This document shows positions 17,892-27,937 of a stretch of DNA of 64,000 nt, piece after piece. The position numbers were made by a program, and so were the translations under genes. The notes under the pieces are model-generated. The model ran no database searches, was not told the origin of the DNA, and saw only the letters and a list, made by a program, of their open reading frames with translations. The first letter of the stretch is position 1; each line of letters starts with the position of its first letter. This stretch comes from a bacterium (GTDB taxonomy: Bacteria > Babelota > Babeliae > Babelales > UBA12409): contig JABJKG010000006.1 of the NCBI GenBank assembly GCA_018660415.1, positions 62,001-126,000 of the forward strand, in the 5' to 3' direction.

Positions 17892-20800
17892 TCAAATGCT
17901 TGCTCGTTTTAAAGAGTATATTAGTACGCAGCAATTTAATGCTATCAAGTTATCTTTAGCAACATCAGAAAAGATACGTTCATGGTCATATGGTGAAGTT
18001 AAGAAGATTGAAACTATCAATTATCGTACTTTAAAGCCTGAAAAAGATGGTCTTTTCTGTGCAAGAATTTTTGGTCCTGTTAAGGATTGGGAATGTAATT
18101 GTGGTAAATATAAACGAATGAAACACCGTGGTGTCACTTGTGAAAAGTGTGGTGTTGAAGTTATACAGTCCAAGGTTCGTCGTGAACGTATGGGTCACAT
18201 TGAGTTAGTATCTCCTGTGTCACATATTTGGTATCTCAAGGGTATTCCAAGTTATCTTGGTCTTGTCATTGATTTGCCTGTTAAGGATCTTGAGCGTGTT
18301 ATTTACTTTGATGCGTACATGGTTATTAAGCAAGGGAAATCACCTTATCCTCGCAAGACTCTCTTGACTGGTGTTGAGTATGAGTCATACAAGGATGGTC
18401 ATCTTGAAGATGATGAGTTTAAGGCTGAAAGTGGTGCTCAAGCTATTCGTGATATTTTAGAAGATTATGATCTAGATACTGAAATCAAAGCGTTACAAGC
18501 TGCTTATGGTAAGACTTCTTCAGTTACGACTCGTCATAAAATCATGCGTCGTATGAAGGTGTTGTCTGAACTGCATCAAGCACATATCAATCCGGATCTT
18601 ATGATCCTTGAAATTCTTCCAGTGTTACCACCAGACTTACGTCCGTTGGTACCATTAGAGGGTGGTCGATTTGCAAGTTCTGACTTGAACGAATTGTATC
18701 GTCGTGTTTTAAATCGAAATATTCGACTAAAACGTTTGATTGAGATTGAAGCTCCTTCAGTTATTATTAAAAATGAAAAAAGAATGTTACAGGAATCTGT
18801 TGATGCGTTGATCGATAACGGTCGTCGTGGTCAGCCGGTTCGTGGAACCAATCGTCGTCCATTGAAGTCATTGAGTGAAATGCTTCGTGGTAAACAAGGT
18901 CGATTCCGTCAAAACTTATTAGGTAAACGTGTAGATTATTCTGGACGTTCTGTAATTGTGGTTGATCCTGAATTACGCCTTGATCAGTGTGGATTGCCGA
19001 AGTTGATGGCATTAGAATTATTTAAGCCATACATTTATGCTGAGTTAGTACGCCGAGAATTGGCTACAAACTTACGTGTTGCAAAAAGAATGGTAGAAGA
19101 TTCTGAGCGTGAAGTTTGGGATGTTCTTGAACAGATTGTACAAAATCGTCCAATACTCTTAAACCGTGCTCCTACCTTGCATAGACTTGGTATTCAAGCG
19201 TTCTATCCAACTCTAGTGGATGGAAAAGCTATTAAGATTCACCCATTGGTTTGTTCTGCATTTAACGCGGATTTCGATGGTGATCAGATGGCTGCTCACT
19301 TACCATTAAGTCTCAAGGCACAAGCGGAATCACAAGAGCTTATTCTATCAACAAAGAACTTGTTGGCAGCATCAAATGGTAAGCCTGTTAAGGTTCCATC
19401 TCAGGACATGGTCCTTGGGTTGCACTACATGACCAAGATTCGTCAGAATCTTAAGGGTGAAGGAACCGTGTTTGCAGATACTCAAGAAGCGGTAACAGCG
19501 TTCCAGCATGGTGCGGTAGTATTGCATTCTGCAGTCAAGGTTCGTTTGTTAGATGGTTCTATTGTTGATACGACAATTGGTAGAATTTTAATTTATGAGG
19601 CGCTTCCTCAGGGTGCGCAGTTTGAGTGGATTAATCGTATAATGCAAAAGAGTGATGTAGCTAAATTAATTGAGCGCATCTATCTTGATTTTGGTTCAAA
19701 GCCAACTATTGATTGTTTAGATAAGATTAAGAAGCTTGGTTTTTACTATGCAACTGTTGGTGGTATTTCCTTTGGTATTAATGATTTATTGATTCCAGAG
19801 GGTAAAGACAAGATTTTACAGGGTGCAGAAGACAGGGTTAATAAGGTTGAAAAACTTTATAGTGAAGGCGTTATTACTAACGGTGAGCGTTATAATAAAG
19901 TTGTGGGAATTTGGGGTGCAACAACAGCTAATGTTGCTGCAGCCATGATGACCACTCTTGAAGCTCAAGATGAGCGTGCATACGCAAACACTGATGGTAA
20001 AGAGGTTCCATTTAATCCGATTTTCATGATGTTAGAGTCTGGTGCTCGTGGTTCACGTGATCAGATTAAACAGTGTGTTGGGATGCGTGGTTTGATGGCT
20101 AAGCCGTCAGGTGAAACCATGGAAACTCCTGTTAAGAGTAACTTTAAAGATGGATTAAGTGTTTTTGAATACTTTATTTCTACTCACGGTGCTCGTAAAG
20201 GTCAGGCCGATACTGCATTGAAAACGGCAAACTCTGGTTACTTGACCCGTAGGTTGGTTGATGTTGCTCAAGATGTAGTGGTAACTCTCTACGATTGTAA
20301 AACATTAGGTTATACCGATCTTGAAGATATTAAAGAATCTGGTGATATTATTTATGCAGTTGCTCGTCGTGCGTTTGGCCGTATTGCAGCTCATGATATT
20401 AAGGATCCAGTTTCAGGTGAGTTGATTGTTAAGCAAGGCTCTTTAGTTGATCGAGAAGCGGTTAGCCGTTTACTTGAATCAGCAGTAACTAATATTAAGG
20501 TACGTACAGGGTTAGTATGTCAGGCTAAGCGTGGTGTTTGTTCACTATGTTACGGTATGGACTTATCCCGTGGTATCCTTGCTGATGTTGGTACTACTGT
20601 TGGTATTATCGCAGCGCAATCAATTGGGGAACCTGGAACTCAGCTTACTATGAGAACCTTCCACATTGGTGGTATTGCTACTGGTGTGTCAGAATCAAGC
20701 TACGCTGCAAAGCATAAAGGAACGGTAGAGTTGCGTGGCATGCGTCTTGTGAAAAATAAGGACGGTCAAAATATTGTTCTTTCTAGAAAATCTCACTTGG

Positions 20801-21993
20801 TATTAGTATCTAAGGATGGTCGTGTTTTACAGGATCACCCAATTGAATACGGTACTCAGGTATTTGTTGAAGATGGTCAAGAAGTTACTGTCGGAACAAA
20901 GCTGGTAGAGTGGGATGGTTCTAACAATGTTATTCTTACCGATAAGACAGGGTATGTTCGTTATATCGATCTTGTTGAGAATGTGACATTGAAGGAAACT
21001 TTTGATGACAATGATAATGTTGCTAGTCGTTCTATCCTTGAACATAAGGGTGAGCGCTATCAGCCAGCATTAAGCATTGTTGACGATAGTGATAATGAGA
21101 TTGCTCATTTCTATCTTCCAACAGGTGGGTTCATTGTTCCTGAGCCGAATCAGAAGGTTGAGGCCGGTGACGTTATTGTGAAGATGCCTCGAGAGCTATC
21201 AAAAACTAAAGATATTACTGGTGGTTTACCTCGTATTGCTGAGCTATTTGAAGCTCGTCTTTCTAAGGATCCAGCGGTTATTACAGATATTGATGGTGAA
21301 GTGGTTATTGGTGGTTTACACCGTGGTCAACGTAAAGTTAGCGTTGTATCGGGTGATGAATCGTTTGATTACTTTGTACCTCGTGGTAAGCAGTTAACAG
21401 TGACTAATGGCGATAAGGTTAATGCTGGTGACTTGATTACTGTTGGTGATCCAGTCCTATCAGATATCTTAAGGATATTAGGACCTGCAGCTCTAGAACG
21501 ATATATTGTGGATCAAATTCAGATTATTTACCGGTTACACGGTGTTGATATTGATGATCGCCATATTGAAATTATTGTACGTCAGATGCTTCGTAAGGTA
21601 CGTATTGTTGACTCAGGAGACTCTAAGTTCTTGATTGGCGACCGTATTGACCGTATTCACTTTAAACAAGTAAATCGGCTTTTACAGGCAGAAGGCAAGA
21701 AGGTGGCGGTTGCTAAGCCTGTACTTCTTGGGATAACTATGGCATCATTAGTAACAGAAAGTGTTATTTCTGCGGCTTCTTTCCAGGAAACAACAAGGAT
21801 TTTAGCCGAAGCAGCAATTTCTGGACAGGTAGACTACCTCTACGGATTGAAAGAAAACGTGATTATCGGCAAGTTGATTCCGGCTGGTACTGGTATTAAG
21901 TCATTCCGAGAAAAATACATAGGCGAGGATATTTCTCGCCTAGAAAAACAGGCCAAGGAAGAAGAACATAGCAACATGGCGAAAGGCGCGTAG
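17884..21993 (+). CDS. rpoC: RNA polymerase beta-prime subunit
   Basis: This is the largest catalytic subunit of RNA polymerase. The 1,369-residue protein has the N-terminal zinc site (Cys 71, 73, 86, 89), the catalytic N-A-D-F-D-G-D motif with Asp 463, 465 and 467, and the second zinc site (Cys 805, 879, 886, 889). I chose the GTG at 17884, which overlaps rpoB, because AAGGAGG lies 6 bases upstream; an ATG 12 bases later is the alternative. The stop codon TAG at 21991-21993 lies inside the following tRNA-Val gene, so the last three codons and the stop are shared with its acceptor stem. Confidence 0.98.
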   Translation: MNNQMLARFKEYISTQQFNAIKLSLATSEKIRSWSYGEVKKIETINYRTLKPEKDGLFCARIFGPVKDWECNCGKYKRMKHRGVTCEKCGVEVIQSKVRRERMGHIELVSPVSHIWYLKGIPSYLGLVIDLPVKDLERVIYFDAYMVIKQGKSPYPRKTLLTGVEYESYKDGHLEDDEFKAESGAQAIRDILEDYDLDTEIKALQAAYGKTSSVTTRHKIMRRMKVLSELHQAHINPDLMILEILPVLPPDLRPLVPLEGGRFASSDLNELYRRVLNRNIRLKRLIEIEAPSVIIKNEKRMLQESVDALIDNGRRGQPVRGTNRRPLKSLSEMLRGKQGRFRQNLLGKRVDYSGRSVIVVDPELRLDQCGLPKLMALELFKPYIYAELVRRELATNLRVAKRMVEDSEREVWDVLEQIVQNRPILLNRAPTLHRLGIQAFYPTLVDGKAIKIHPLVCSAFNADFDGDQMAAHLPLSLKAQAESQELILSTKNLLAASNGKPVKVPSQDMVLGLHYMTKIRQNLKGEGTVFADTQEAVTAFQHGAVVLHSAVKVRLLDGSIVDTTIGRILIYEALPQGAQFEWINRIMQKSDVAKLIERIYLDFGSKPTIDCLDKIKKLGFYYATVGGISFGINDLLIPEGKDKILQGAEDRVNKVEKLYSEGVITNGERYNKVVGIWGATTANVAAAMMTTLEAQDERAYANTDGKEVPFNPIFMMLESGARGSRDQIKQCVGMRGLMAKPSGETMETPVKSNFKDGLSVFEYFISTHGARKGQADTALKTANSGYLTRRLVDVAQDVVVTLYDCKTLGYTDLEDIKESGDIIYAVARRAFGRIAAHDIKDPVSGELIVKQGSLVDREAVSRLLESAVTNIKVRTGLVCQAKRGVCSLCYGMDLSRGILADVGTTVGIIAAQSIGEPGTQLTMRTFHIGGIATGVSESSYAAKHKGTVELRGMRLVKNKDGQNIVLSRKSHLVLVSKDGRVLQDHPIEYGTQVFVEDGQEVTVGTKLVEWDGSNNVILTDKTGYVRYIDLVENVTLKETFDDNDNVASRSILEHKGERYQPALSIVDDSDNEIAHFYLPTGGFIVPEPNQKVEAGDVIVKMPRELSKTKDITGGLPRIAELFEARLSKDPAVITDIDGEVVIGGLHRGQRKVSVVSGDESFDYFVPRGKQLTVTNGDKVNAGDLITVGDPVLSDILRILGPAALERYIVDQIQIIYRLHGVDIDDRHIEIIVRQMLRKVRIVDSGDSKFLIGDRIDRIHFKQVNRLLQAEGKKVAVAKPVLLGITMASLVTESVISAASFQETTRILAEAAISGQVDYLYGLKENVIIGKLIPAGTGIKSFREKYIGEDISRLEKQAKEEEHSNMAKGA

Positions 21994-22058
21994 CTCAGGG
22001 GTAGAGCACTGCTTTGACGTAGCAGGGGTCAGCGGTTCAAATCCGCTCGTGCCTACCA
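21984..22058 (+). tRNA. tRNA-Val (GAC), overlapping the end of rpoC
   Basis: The acceptor AGGCGCG pairs with CGTGCCT (one G-T pair), U8 is present, and the D arm is GCTC/GAGC. The anticodon stem CTGCT/AGCAG closes loop TTGACGT, giving GAC. The T stem AGCGG/CCGCT is perfect and CCA is encoded. Its first 10 bases are the last 10 bases of rpoC. Confidence 0.95.
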
Positions 22059-22096
22059 TTTAACAAAAGACAATGGTTATTAAGGAATAAAAAACG

Positions 22097-22357
22097 ATGA
22101 TAAAAGAACAGAAGAAAATAACAGAAGAATTTAAGCACCACCCAACAGACTCAGGGTCTACGGAAGTGCAAATAATTGCTTTAACAGATAGAATTGCTCA
22201 ATTAAACGAGCATGCAAAGACAAACAAGAAAGATTACAGCTCTAAGTTTGGTTTACTTAAAATGGTAAGCAAGCGAAGAAAATTGATTAAATATCTTAAA
22301 AATAATAATCAAGCTGCATACTCTTCCTTGTTACCTAAAATTGGTTTGAAAAAATAA
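22097..22357 (+). CDS. rpsO: 30S ribosomal protein S15
   Basis: S15 is a primary 16S rRNA-binding protein of the central domain. The 86-residue length and the core (H-P-T-D-S-G-S-T-E-V-Q, D-Y-S-S-K-F-G-L-L, K-R-R-K-L-I-K-Y-L) are standard. It lies 38 bases after tRNA-Val and before pnp; rpsO-pnp is a classic pair. Confidence 0.96.
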   Translation: MIKEQKKITEEFKHHPTDSGSTEVQIIALTDRIAQLNEHAKTNKKDYSSKFGLLKMVSKRRKLIKYLKNNNQAAYSSLLPKIGLKK

Positions 22358-22383
22358 ATAACAAAAATATGATTGTGGATTGA

Positions 22384-24504
22384 ATGGGAAAAAAATTTAC
22401 CTTAAAAGAACAGAATATCTCCGTTGAGATTGGAAAATATGCAAAATTAGCGGACGGTGCTGCTTGGATGCAACAAGGGGAAACCATTGTTTTAGCAACA
22501 GCGTGTACAAGTCCGACAGATGAGTTTCCTGGGTTTTTACCATTGTCGGTAGACTACAGAGAGCAATTTTCAGCTGTTGGGAAGATTCCTGGTGGCTATC
22601 TCAAGCGTGAAGGACGTGCTAGTGATAAGGAAGTTTTGACCAGTCGCTTAATTGATCGTGCGCTGCGTCCATTATTCCCAGCTCATTACTTCAATCAGTT
22701 ACAAGCAATAATTACTGTTTGTTCTGCAGATACAGAGTATGAACCAGCAACACTATCGTTGTTGGGAATTTCTTTAGCATTAACTATTTCCAAGATCCCG
22801 TTCATGGGACCTGTTGGTGTAGCACAAGTTGGTCGCGTTGATGGCGAGTGGGTTATTAACCCAACATTGCCACAACAGGCTGAATCAGATGTTAAGATCA
22901 TTGTAGCAGGTATCGAGCGTGGCGTTGTCATGGTTGAAGGTGCTGCAGGTGAAATTTCTGAAACAGACTTAGTTGATGTGTTGTTTATGGCTCATGAAGC
23001 TATTAAGCAACAGATTAAGTGGCAGCTTGATATTGCAAAAGAAGTTGGTGTAGAGAAAGAAGATCTTCAGCCAAATCCTGAATGGGCTGAGTGGGAAAAA
23101 TTAAGTAATGCTTTCCTTACTGATGATCGTTTAGCTACAATTTGGACTGCAGAGAAAGTGGCTCGTAACGAAGCGCTTAAAAAAATTAAAGTCGACTTTT
23201 TAGAAGCTAATAAAGAAGCTATTGAAAAAGATGTTATCTCTGAAAAATGGGTTAAGTATGTTTTTGATGGTTGCTTAAAAGCTAAAGTCGGGGCTCGTAT
23301 TGTAGCCGTTGGACAACGTGTTGATGGTCGTTCATTTGACCAGGTTCGCGAAATTTCTGGTGAAGTTGGGGTTTTACCTCGAACTCACGGGTCTGCATTG
23401 TTCAATCGTGGTGATACACAGTCTCTTGTGTCTGCAACACTTGGCAGTGGTCAAGATGAGCAACGCGTTGAAACCTTACAGGGTGATACTAAAAGAAACT
23501 TTATGCTCCATTATAACTTCCCTCCATTCTCTGTTGGTGAAGTTCGTCCAATGCGTGGACCGGGACGTCGTGAAGTTGGGCACGGTGCATTAGCAGCGTC
23601 AGCTCTTAGAGCAGTCTTACCGACAGCTGAAGAGTTCCCATATACACTTCGTATCATTTCAGACATTCTTGCTTCTAATGGTTCAAGTTCAATGGCAACC
23701 GTTTGTGGTTCTACATTGGCACTCTTGGATGCAGGTGTTCCAGTTAAGAAGATGGTCAGTGGAATTGCAATGGGTCTTTTACAAAAGGCTGATGGTTCAT
23801 TCCAAGCGATTAGTGATATAACTGGGTTTGAAGATGCATTTGGTCTTATGGATTTCAAAGTAGCGGGTACTGCAGAAGGTATTACTGCTATTCAGATGGA
23901 TATTAAATACAAAGACGGCTTACCTCGTTCAGTATTTGAACAAGCATTGGCGCAATCCAATACTGGTCGTTCATTCATCCTTGATAAGATGAAAGATGTT
24001 ATCTCTGCTCCTCGTCCAGAACTTTCTAAGTTCGTTCCTAAGGTAGTTCAGTTCAAGATTAACAAAGATAAGATCGGTGCTGTTATTGGTGGCGGTGGTA
24101 AAGTCATTCGTGAAATTATTGAAACGACTGGTGTTACTATTGATATCTCTGATGATGGAACGGTTCAAATCTTCGGTCAACCTGGACCTGAGCTTGATAA
24201 AGCTATTGGTTGGGTTAAGACCTTGGCTGGTCAAATCGAACGTGGTGCTATCTATAATGGTATCGTAAGACGTATTGCTGACTTCGGTCTCTTTGTTGAG
24301 TTGGTTCCAGGACAAGATGGTTTAGTCCATGTTTCCTTGATCCCTCGTGATAGACAGAATCAAATGAACGTTGATTATCCAGAAGGTTCACCATTAGTGG
24401 TAGAGGTTATGGACTATGATGCAGATACTGGACGTATTCGTCTACGACCTGCAGCGGACCAAAACCAGAACCAAGATAAAGACAAAGATAAAGATAATAA
24501 GTAG
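22384..24504 (+). CDS. pnp: Polyribonucleotide nucleotidyltransferase (PNPase)
   Basis: This phosphorolytic 3'-to-5' exoribonuclease degrades mRNA, usually as a trimer. Its 706 residues hold two RNase PH domains: the first near the N-terminus with V-D-Y-R-E-Q-F, the second from about residue 320 with R-P-M-R-G-P-G-R-R-E-V-G-H-G. A KH domain (V-I-G-G-G-G-K-V-I-R-E-I, from about residue 566) and an S1 domain (from about residue 620, F-G-L-F-V-E-L) follow. The tail is Asp/Lys/Gln-rich. The start is ATG 22384, 26 bases after rpsO. Confidence 0.97.
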   Translation: MGKKFTLKEQNISVEIGKYAKLADGAAWMQQGETIVLATACTSPTDEFPGFLPLSVDYREQFSAVGKIPGGYLKREGRASDKEVLTSRLIDRALRPLFPAHYFNQLQAIITVCSADTEYEPATLSLLGISLALTISKIPFMGPVGVAQVGRVDGEWVINPTLPQQAESDVKIIVAGIERGVVMVEGAAGEISETDLVDVLFMAHEAIKQQIKWQLDIAKEVGVEKEDLQPNPEWAEWEKLSNAFLTDDRLATIWTAEKVARNEALKKIKVDFLEANKEAIEKDVISEKWVKYVFDGCLKAKVGARIVAVGQRVDGRSFDQVREISGEVGVLPRTHGSALFNRGDTQSLVSATLGSGQDEQRVETLQGDTKRNFMLHYNFPPFSVGEVRPMRGPGRREVGHGALAASALRAVLPTAEEFPYTLRIISDILASNGSSSMATVCGSTLALLDAGVPVKKMVSGIAMGLLQKADGSFQAISDITGFEDAFGLMDFKVAGTAEGITAIQMDIKYKDGLPRSVFEQALAQSNTGRSFILDKMKDVISAPRPELSKFVPKVVQFKINKDKIGAVIGGGGKVIREIIETTGVTIDISDDGTVQIFGQPGPELDKAIGWVKTLAGQIERGAIYNGIVRRIADFGLFVELVPGQDGLVHVSLIPRDRQNQMNVDYPEGSPLVVEVMDYDADTGRIRLRPAADQNQNQDKDKDKDNK

Positions 24505-24516
24505 ATTCTAAAACAT

Positions 24517-24598
24517 AAATACCAAAGGTTATAATCGATGGTTATGAATATGAGATTAATTGTATTGATAAGTTTGATTAATGTAACCTTTGGTATTT
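24517..24598 (+). promoter_or_regulatory. Perfect 14-bp inverted repeat masking a ribosome-binding site
   Basis: AAATACCAAAGGTT (24517-24530) is the exact reverse complement of AACCTTTGGTATTT (24585-24598). The left arm contains the AAAGG that serves the ATG at 24538, and the right arm lies in the first codons. If it folds in RNA, initiation would be hidden. The fold and its role are inference. Confidence 0.5.
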
Positions 24599-25413
24599 GT
24601 GCTGAAATAGACCCAGAATGGGCCTCTCAGGTCAGAGATCAATTGACCGATCAAGTCGCTCAGGCCAAGGAAGACTACTTACAGACATTGAGTACTACTC
24701 CCGAGACATGGAAAGATCAGGCAGAGCTTCCTCTTGTCGATGAGTATAAACATTCTATTATCTTATATAATCAAAAACTATTAGCTAGCAATTCTGTTGA
24801 GATATCAGCTGCTTTAAAAGAGACGGTTGATCTGTTTGCGCAGGAAGAGGGTGTTTCTATTGATATCTTGCCGCAAGCTGATGATGTTTTAACATTACAG
24901 CAGCCATTAGTTTACATTAACCCTTCACACCCTAAATTCCCTAAAAACCCTGCACATTTGGAGTGGTTTATTTTACGTATGATCGAGCTTGCCAAGTTGG
25001 GTTATTCGTTTGAACGTTGGGTCGTAGAGATCATGGAGTTCAATAACGCAGAAATCGTTGCCTTAACTGAAGAGGTAAGTGTTCAGAGCCTGGTTGATGC
25101 TTACATGGAAAAATATAACCTATCAGCATGCTTTGTTGATCAAGCACAGACTGAAGATGGCGACCCCGCTCTTCTATTGAAACCAGGAGCGCCTAAGCTG
25201 CTCGAAGACTGGTCGAAGGTATGCCAGAAGGCTGTTGATATACGAGCGAGCTTACACGGGCTTAAATACGCTCAATCGGCTATCGAATATTATCAAGAGC
25301 AGTGTGATGTAACAAGTAATGAGTTGGCATCGTCGCATGGATATTCTGATGCTGAACGGCTAGAATATCTCAAAACGATCCATGATGACATGCTGGAACA
25401 TCAAGTTTTCTAA
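24538..25413 (+). CDS. Exported protein of unknown function
   Basis: I do not recognise this 291-residue protein. It begins with a signal peptide (M-R-L-I-V-L-I-S-L-I) with likely cleavage near C-A/E-I. The mature part looks largely helical and acidic and has no clear catalytic motif. It has several aromatic/charged helices, including F-I-L-R-M-I-E-L-A-K and Y-S-F-E-R-W-V-V-E. Three Met codons lie within 13 bases at the start; the first suits the AAAGG spacing best. It follows pnp by 33 bases and could be read through from it. A long inverted repeat spans its start region. Confidence 0.75.
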   Translation: MVMNMRLIVLISLINVTFGICAEIDPEWASQVRDQLTDQVAQAKEDYLQTLSTTPETWKDQAELPLVDEYKHSIILYNQKLLASNSVEISAALKETVDLFAQEEGVSIDILPQADDVLTLQQPLVYINPSHPKFPKNPAHLEWFILRMIELAKLGYSFERWVVEIMEFNNAEIVALTEEVSVQSLVDAYMEKYNLSACFVDQAQTEDGDPALLLKPGAPKLLEDWSKVCQKAVDIRASLHGLKYAQSAIEYYQEQCDVTSNELASSHGYSDAERLEYLKTIHDDMLEHQVF

Positions 25414-25505
25414 TCTGTTACTCGACTTTCTACCTTGCCATTTTTCCCTATTTCGAATAGAATATTAATTATTAACCCATTTATATTCTAAACGAGGGAT
25501 CAATC

Positions 25506-25634
25506 ATGGACGCAGTTCAGTCCCATCATTTTCAGTCAATTCAGTTTCAAAACTCAGTAGTCGTCTCTTTTCTAGTCTGGCTTATGCCTGTCTATATTAT
25601 GCGTGTACTGCGCATGTTTATTATTTCCTTCTAA
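25506..25634 (+). CDS. 42-residue Val/Leu/Ile-rich peptide, possible brnQ leader
   Basis: This short ORF has a good ribosome-binding site (ACGAGGGAT) 5 bases before its ATG. Of its 42 residues, 7 are Val, 4 Ile and 3 Leu, concentrated after residue 17 (S-V-V-V-S-F-L-V-W-L-M-P-V-Y-I). It ends 80 bases before the branched-chain amino acid transporter gene. That resembles leader peptides of branched-chain amino acid attenuators. No convincing terminator/antiterminator pair is visible after it, so a plain small membrane protein is an equal alternative. The rest of the 25,414-25,714 gap holds nothing I can assign. Confidence 0.5.
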   Translation: MDAVQSHHFQSIQFQNSVVVSFLVWLMPVYIMRVLRMFIISF

Positions 25635-25714
25635 TCCATTTTTTTTCGTAATTTATAAAATTTATTTTTTGGTCATCAGGACGTTATTCTGTTGGCTGCA
25701 ACTGAGAGGATCTC

Positions 25715-26896
25715 ATGAAGAGATTATTGAAATCTGATATTGTTACTGTTGGTCTTGCGATATTTTCCATGTTATTTGGTGCGGGAAACCTTATATTTCC
25801 TATTGGCGTTGGTCTTAACTCTGGGATACATATCATTTTTGGTATGGCTGGTCTTTTATTGTCAGCAGTAGTTTTACCGCTTATTGGTCTTATTGCTATG
25901 ATTTTGTTTAATGGTGACTACCGTAGCTTTTTTGATCGTATAGGAAGAGCTCCTGGGTCTTTGCTTCTATTGGCTTGTATCGTTGTTGTTGGACCAGGAT
26001 TGGCAATTCCACGAATTGTAAGCGTGTCCTATGAGATGATGAGTCCTTTTTTACCTGCTATGCCGATATATGTATTTGCCTTGATTTTCCTTGGAATAAC
26101 CTTTCTTCTTACCTTTAGAGAAAGTAAAATTGTAGACGTTTTGGGTAAATATATAAGTCCTGCTCTATTAACAGCTTTAGTGATTATTATTGTTCGAGGA
26201 CTTTGGACTGCCGAGTCTGTGGTTCCTACCACAGGTACCCCGGGCACACTATTTACTCAAAGTTTTATGAAGGGATTTGGAACGTTAGACTTGCTAGGAT
26301 CAATATTTTTCTGTTCCATCATTCTTTTGCTTTTACGAGAAAAGCTAGGTGAAAAAGGCCGGTCAGATCAAAAGAAGCTTGCTCTTTTAGGTCTTAAAGC
26401 TGGCGGCTTAGGGATTATTCTTTTGGGATTAGTATATATAGGCATGGGATTATTAGGTGCGTTTCATGGCCATGGCTTAGATGGTAATTTAGGTCAATTG
26501 TTTAGTCTTGTATCGTTTAGAATTTTAGGAAGCTATGGTGCATTCATTATTGGTGTTGCTGTGCTGATGGCTTGTTTTTCAACGTCGATAGCATTGAGCG
26601 CCGTTGTTGCTGAATATGTAGAGCGTGATATTTTTAATAAACGAATAAACTTTGTAACCTCACTTACTATAGTTTTATTATTATGTATTCCATTATCAAT
26701 TTATGGCCTTGATCGGGTGTTAGAGATTACAGCCGGTTCAATCGTGATGATTGGTTATCCTATTATTATTGCATTAACGTTTTGTAATATTGCATACAAA
26801 TGGTTTGGCTTTAAACTAGTTAAAGGGCCGGTGGCTGCTGTAGGTATCTTTGCATTTATTTCATATAACTGGTCTACCATTTCCACGTTGTTTTAA
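25715..26896 (+). CDS. brnQ: Branched-chain amino acid transporter, LIVCS family
   Basis: This sodium-coupled importer of Leu, Ile and Val sits in the inner membrane. The 393 residues form about 12 hydrophobic helices. The start F-S-M-L-F-G-A-G-N-L-I-F-P is the BrnQ signature, and the family's G-P-G-L-A-I-P-R stretch follows near residue 90. The ATG is preceded by AGAGGAT. Uptake of branched-chain amino acids fits a cell with limited biosynthesis, but that is inference. A terminator follows at 26,920. Confidence 0.93.
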   Translation: MKRLLKSDIVTVGLAIFSMLFGAGNLIFPIGVGLNSGIHIIFGMAGLLLSAVVLPLIGLIAMILFNGDYRSFFDRIGRAPGSLLLLACIVVVGPGLAIPRIVSVSYEMMSPFLPAMPIYVFALIFLGITFLLTFRESKIVDVLGKYISPALLTALVIIIVRGLWTAESVVPTTGTPGTLFTQSFMKGFGTLDLLGSIFFCSIILLLLREKLGEKGRSDQKKLALLGLKAGGLGIILLGLVYIGMGLLGAFHGHGLDGNLGQLFSLVSFRILGSYGAFIIGVAVLMACFSTSIALSAVVAEYVERDIFNKRINFVTSLTIVLLLCIPLSIYGLDRVLEITAGSIVMIGYPIIIALTFCNIAYKWFGFKLVKGPVAAVGIFAFISYNWSTISTLF

Positions 26897-26919
26897 TATT
26901 ATTATAGTACCATTTAAAA

Positions 26920-26952
26920 AATGGCCTCCAAATAATTTATTTGGGGGCCATT
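26920..26952 (+). terminator. Terminator after brnQ
   Basis: AATGGCCTCCAAATAA pairs with TTATTTGGGGGCCATT (one G-T pair), leaving a very short loop. A T-rich stretch follows about 10 bases downstream, so it is a good stem with a weak tail. Confidence 0.65.
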
Positions 26953-26989
26953 ACTTTATCGTTTTTGCAAAAAGGAATATACTGAGGGT

Positions 26990-27937
26990 ATGAAGTTTAT
27001 TAAAGAATTAGCTCAACAATTAGATCCAACGTGGTGGTCAAGGCAGGCAGTAGTTTGTTTTACTGGGCCACTCTATCCACTTTTATTTCTTTCGGCTTGG
27101 CAACAAAAACTTAAAAACATTGTAGCCAAACCTTATGTTATTTGTGATTTAACCACCCAAGACTTATCGAGTTTAAAAAGCTCACTAGGAACAAGTTTTT
27201 TGGGTGAGTCCTGCATTTATTATCTAGGGGATATATCGTCGCTGCCTACAAAAAAAAGAGATGCCTGGGACCTTTATATATCGCAATACAAGGGACCACA
27301 TTGTTTAGTGTTTTTTTCTGATAAACTTAAGCAAGTTCAAAAGAATGATAAAGCTCATATTATTGAAGTGTCGGAATGGTTGAATCAGCAGGAGCATATA
27401 GAGTTGTTGAAATTATATTGGACGCCTCAAGAATTTACTCGGTGTCGGCCATTTGTAATGCAACTTTTTAAACAGTATGGTCGTATTCTGGTTGATGAGG
27501 GGTATCTTCTTAGTCATTATGCAATTTTATTAGGTGCGAATACTCAACAGTTTATGTCGTCTTGGGTGGAGACTATTGTTCCCAATGAAGGGTCGTTGTT
27601 TGAAATGAGTGCAGCATTATTGGCTGGTAAGAAGGAAGCATTTATAGAGCAGCATTCATTACTTAAGGATGTATATCCGTTACCGTTTTGGGTGAGTTTC
27701 TGGTCAGAGCAACTGTTTAGAGCACATTACTATTGTCAGTATAAAAAAGATAATCGGCTACAAGAGGCTAAGCAAATTGGCTTTAGGTTGCCGTTTAGTT
27801 TCTTGCAAAAAGATTGGCGATCCAGTTCAATTGAAAAGCTCAAGAACGGTCATAAACTTTTATATCAAATTGACTACGATTTTAAGAACGGAAGTTCAGA
27901 GTTACAACTAGATAACTTCTATTTTCAGATGTTATAG
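26990..27937 (+). CDS. holA: Probable DNA polymerase III delta subunit (HolA-like)
   Basis: The 315-residue protein resembles HolA, the clamp-loader subunit that opens the beta clamp. The similarity is strongest at the C-terminus: a helical domain with L-P-F-W-V-S-F-W-S-E-Q-L-F-R-A and the closing L-L-Y-Q-I-D-Y-D-F-K-N-G pattern typical of delta. The N-terminal part looks like the family's degenerate AAA+ domain (Y-P-L-L-F-L and the C-L-V-F-F-S strand). No Walker motif is expected in delta. ATG 26990 has GAGG just upstream. Sequence divergence is high, so a structural comparison would be needed for certainty. Its end overlaps the convergent DUF502 gene by 6 bases. Confidence 0.6.
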   Translation: MKFIKELAQQLDPTWWSRQAVVCFTGPLYPLLFLSAWQQKLKNIVAKPYVICDLTTQDLSSLKSSLGTSFLGESCIYYLGDISSLPTKKRDAWDLYISQYKGPHCLVFFSDKLKQVQKNDKAHIIEVSEWLNQQEHIELLKLYWTPQEFTRCRPFVMQLFKQYGRILVDEGYLLSHYAILLGANTQQFMSSWVETIVPNEGSLFEMSAALLAGKKEAFIEQHSLLKDVYPLPFWVSFWSEQLFRAHYYCQYKKDNRLQEAKQIGFRLPFSFLQKDWRSSSIEKLKNGHKLLYQIDYDFKNGSSELQLDNFYFQML

